DNA of 6,886 nt from Candidatus Omnitrophota bacterium (GTDB lineage Bacteria > Omnitrophota > Gorgyraeia > 2-02-FULL-51-18 > JAGOUK01). The position numbers and the translations under genes are program-made. The stretch spans positions 1 to 6,886 of the forward strand of contig JAGVCY010000162.1 in the NCBI GenBank assembly GCA_020058965.1. The letters run 5' to 3'. Below, piece after piece: positions 5,807 to 6,886 of the stretch (positions are counted from its first letter, which is position 1; each line of letters opens with the position of its first letter). The notes under the pieces were generated by a model. The model saw nothing but the letters and a program-made list of their open reading frames with translations. It did no database searches and was not told where the DNA came from.

Positions 5807-6373
5807 ATGGTTGAATCGGTAGCCGCTACTGAAATTGCTTCCATTTCGTCCGACGCTTCCAATGGGCTCGGCGGCAAGCTTTCAGGAGCGATCAATCTTA
5901 AGTCAGTCAATCGTATCCTCCTCGTGCTCGCGGCGATTTCGGCGATTTATTTTGTGATGGTGATCGCTGGCGGCGCCGTCAAGCTGATGGGAGTTTCGCA
6001 TCATATTCGTCAGTTGGAATTAAAGGGAGCGAAAGATGCGGGAACCGCAACGCCTTCCGATAAACCCTTGAAGCTCGAGGTACGACAGGCCGACCCTGCG
6101 CTGAGCAATCGCAATATTTTTCAACCTGCCGGCGCGGTTGTTTCGTCTTCCGATTCCGGCGCGTCTACCGTTCGTTCGTCGCCCTCTTATAAGTTGGTTG
6201 GAATTTCCGAGTCGAGTGATCCGGCGGACACCTATGTGATGATCGAAAATGCGCAGACCAAGCTCACGTATTTTTTGCAGTACAGTCAGCCCGTTGAAGG
6301 GCTGGAACTTGAGAAAATTCTCGGAGACAAAGTGATAGTGAAAATCGGGGGAGATTCCGTTGAACTTAAATAA
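5807..6373 (+). CDS. GspC/PilP-like inner-membrane component of a secretin-based system
   Basis: This encodes a 188-residue bitopic protein: a cytoplasmic N-terminal part of about 35 residues, one membrane span (about 36-60), a flexible Ser/Ala/Pro-rich stretch, R-N-I-F (102-105), and a C-terminal beta domain (about 127-188) with Y-K-L-V-G-I, V-M-I-E, Y-F-L-Q, G-L-E-L-E-K-I and D-K-V-I-V-K-I-G-G-D-S-V-E-L. This order matches the periplasmic homology region of GspC and the related PilP fold, which contacts the N0 domain of the secretin. A secretin gene overlaps its 3' end by 14 bases, which supports the role. Unlike classic GspC (about 270-300 residues) it has no C-terminal PDZ or coiled coil. 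It differs from PilP in having a span instead of a lipobox. ATG 5807 follows an in-frame stop at 5798-5800. The nearest AAGGA (5786-5790) is 16 bases away, so the start signal is weak. Whether it serves type II secretion or a pilus is open. Confidence 0.75.
   Translation: MVESVAATEIASISSDASNGLGGKLSGAINLKSVNRILLVLAAISAIYFVMVIAGGAVKLMGVSHHIRQLELKGAKDAGTATPSDKPLKLEVRQADPALSNRNIFQPAGAVVSSSDSGASTVRSSPSYKLVGISESSDPADTYVMIENAQTKLTYFLQYSQPVEGLELEKILGDKVIVKIGGDSVELK
6347..6353 (+). promoter_or_regulatory. ribosome binding site that sets the TTG start of the secretin
   Basis: GGGGGAG, inside the end of the GspC-like gene, is six bases before TTG 6360. It supports TTG rather than the in-frame ATG at 6486, which has no such site and would remove the signal peptide. 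Confidence 0.75.
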
Positions 6374-6886
6374 ATCCAGCAGGTTCCTTTTTGTCGCGCT
6401 CAGCGGCGCCTTTTTCTTAACCCTCGCGCTTTTTGCTCCCGCGGCTCAGGCGGTCGGCGAAGTTGTCGCAGGCGGAGCTGCGTCCATGGCCGCACACGTC
6501 GGTGAAGGACCCAGCCCGACCTTGGAGCAATCACTTGCCAAAAAGATCTCCTTGGATTTAAGGGATATGGACATTGTCGATGTGCTTAAGTTTTTGTCGA
6601 TGAAAGGCAACTTCAACCTTGCCATGGATAACAAGATCAGCGGTCATGTGAATCTGATCATGAAAAGCGTCTCGATCGTCGACGCCCTTGAAGTCGTCCT
6701 CAAGACCAATCATCTGGCGTACCAAGCCATCGGCGACATTGTTTATGTTATGACCGATGAGGAATACCTGAGCACTTTTGGTAAAAAGTTCAGCGATGTC
6801 ACGGATGTCCGCATCGTCAGTCTCAAATACGCCAAACCCAGCTATGTGCTCGCGGCGCTCGACAGCCTCACCATCACCGCATCGAT
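6360..6886 (+). CDS. secretin (GspD/PilQ-like), N-terminal part, cut by window edge
   Basis: The frame is open from TTG 6360 to the window end: 175 residues visible of a protein that would normally be several hundred long. Residues 1-31 form a textbook signal peptide: K5 and R8, a hydrophobic core 9-25, and A-P-A-A-Q-A (26-31) before the predicted cut. Residues about 62-131 match the secretin N0/STN domain: K-I-S-L-D-L-R-D-M-D-I-V-D-V-L-K-F-L-S, then N-F-N-L, G-H-V-N-L, V-D-A-L-E-V-V-L-K and G-D-I-V-Y-V-M. From about 148, V-R-I-V-S-L-K-Y-A-K-P-S-Y-V begins an N1-type domain. Secretins form the outer-membrane pore of type II secretion or type IV pilus systems. The beta-barrel part is outside the window, so the two cannot be separated. 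It overlaps the GspC-like gene by 14 bases, so the two are probably translationally coupled and driven by the promoter at 5709-5737. Confidence 0.85.
   Translation, partial: MNLNKSSRFLFVALSGAFFLTLALFAPAAQAVGEVVAGGAASMAAHVGEGPSPTLEQSLAKKISLDLRDMDIVDVLKFLSMKGNFNLAMDNKISGHVNLIMKSVSIVDALEVVLKTNHLAYQAIGDIVYVMTDEEYLSTFGKKFSDVTDVRIVSLKYAKPSYVLAALDSLTITAS

Overview
The window looks like part of a chromosome of a diderm (Gram-negative-type) bacterium of moderate to fairly high G+C. The diderm call rests on an outer-membrane secretin gene running off the right edge. The wording of that secretin's N-terminal domain, and the run of polytopic sugar transferases, remind me of Omnitrophota-like genomes. That assignment is from memory and is tentative. 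All genes I can support lie on the + strand. I see no tRNA, rRNA, CRISPR array, insertion sequence or phage gene.

Left part (1-5400): a surface-glycan or glycosylation module. It starts with the C-terminal tail of a probable SAM-dependent methyltransferase (to 131). Three tandem, mutually paralogous polytopic GT-C (family 39-like) glycosyltransferases follow (148-1527, 1517-3004, 3019-4419). The module ends with a family 2 glycosyltransferase of the polyprenyl-phosphate sugar synthase type (4459-5400). The expected division of labour is that the GT2 enzyme loads a sugar onto undecaprenyl phosphate on the cytoplasmic face. After flipping, the GT-C enzymes move that sugar onto an acceptor on the periplasmic face. 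The first GT-C paralog has lost most of the motifs shared by the other two and may be inactive or repurposed.

Middle (5401-5806): a 60-residue single-span membrane protein of unknown function with a strong ribosome binding site. It is followed by a 200-base AT-rich gap holding the best promoter in the window, an extended -10 sigma70-type promoter whose -10 box is bracketed by an inverted repeat.

Right part (5807-6886): the start of a secretion or pilus operon. A GspC/PilP-like inner-membrane protein overlaps by 14 bases a secretin (GspD/PilQ-like) gene. The secretin starts at a TTG codon with a good Shine-Dalgarno sequence and encodes a clear signal peptide. The secretin is cut by the window edge.

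I did not find a convincing wholly new system. The items most worth a second look are the degenerate GT-C paralog, the two inverted repeats over expression signals, the small membrane protein, and the GspC-like protein that lacks a PDZ domain.
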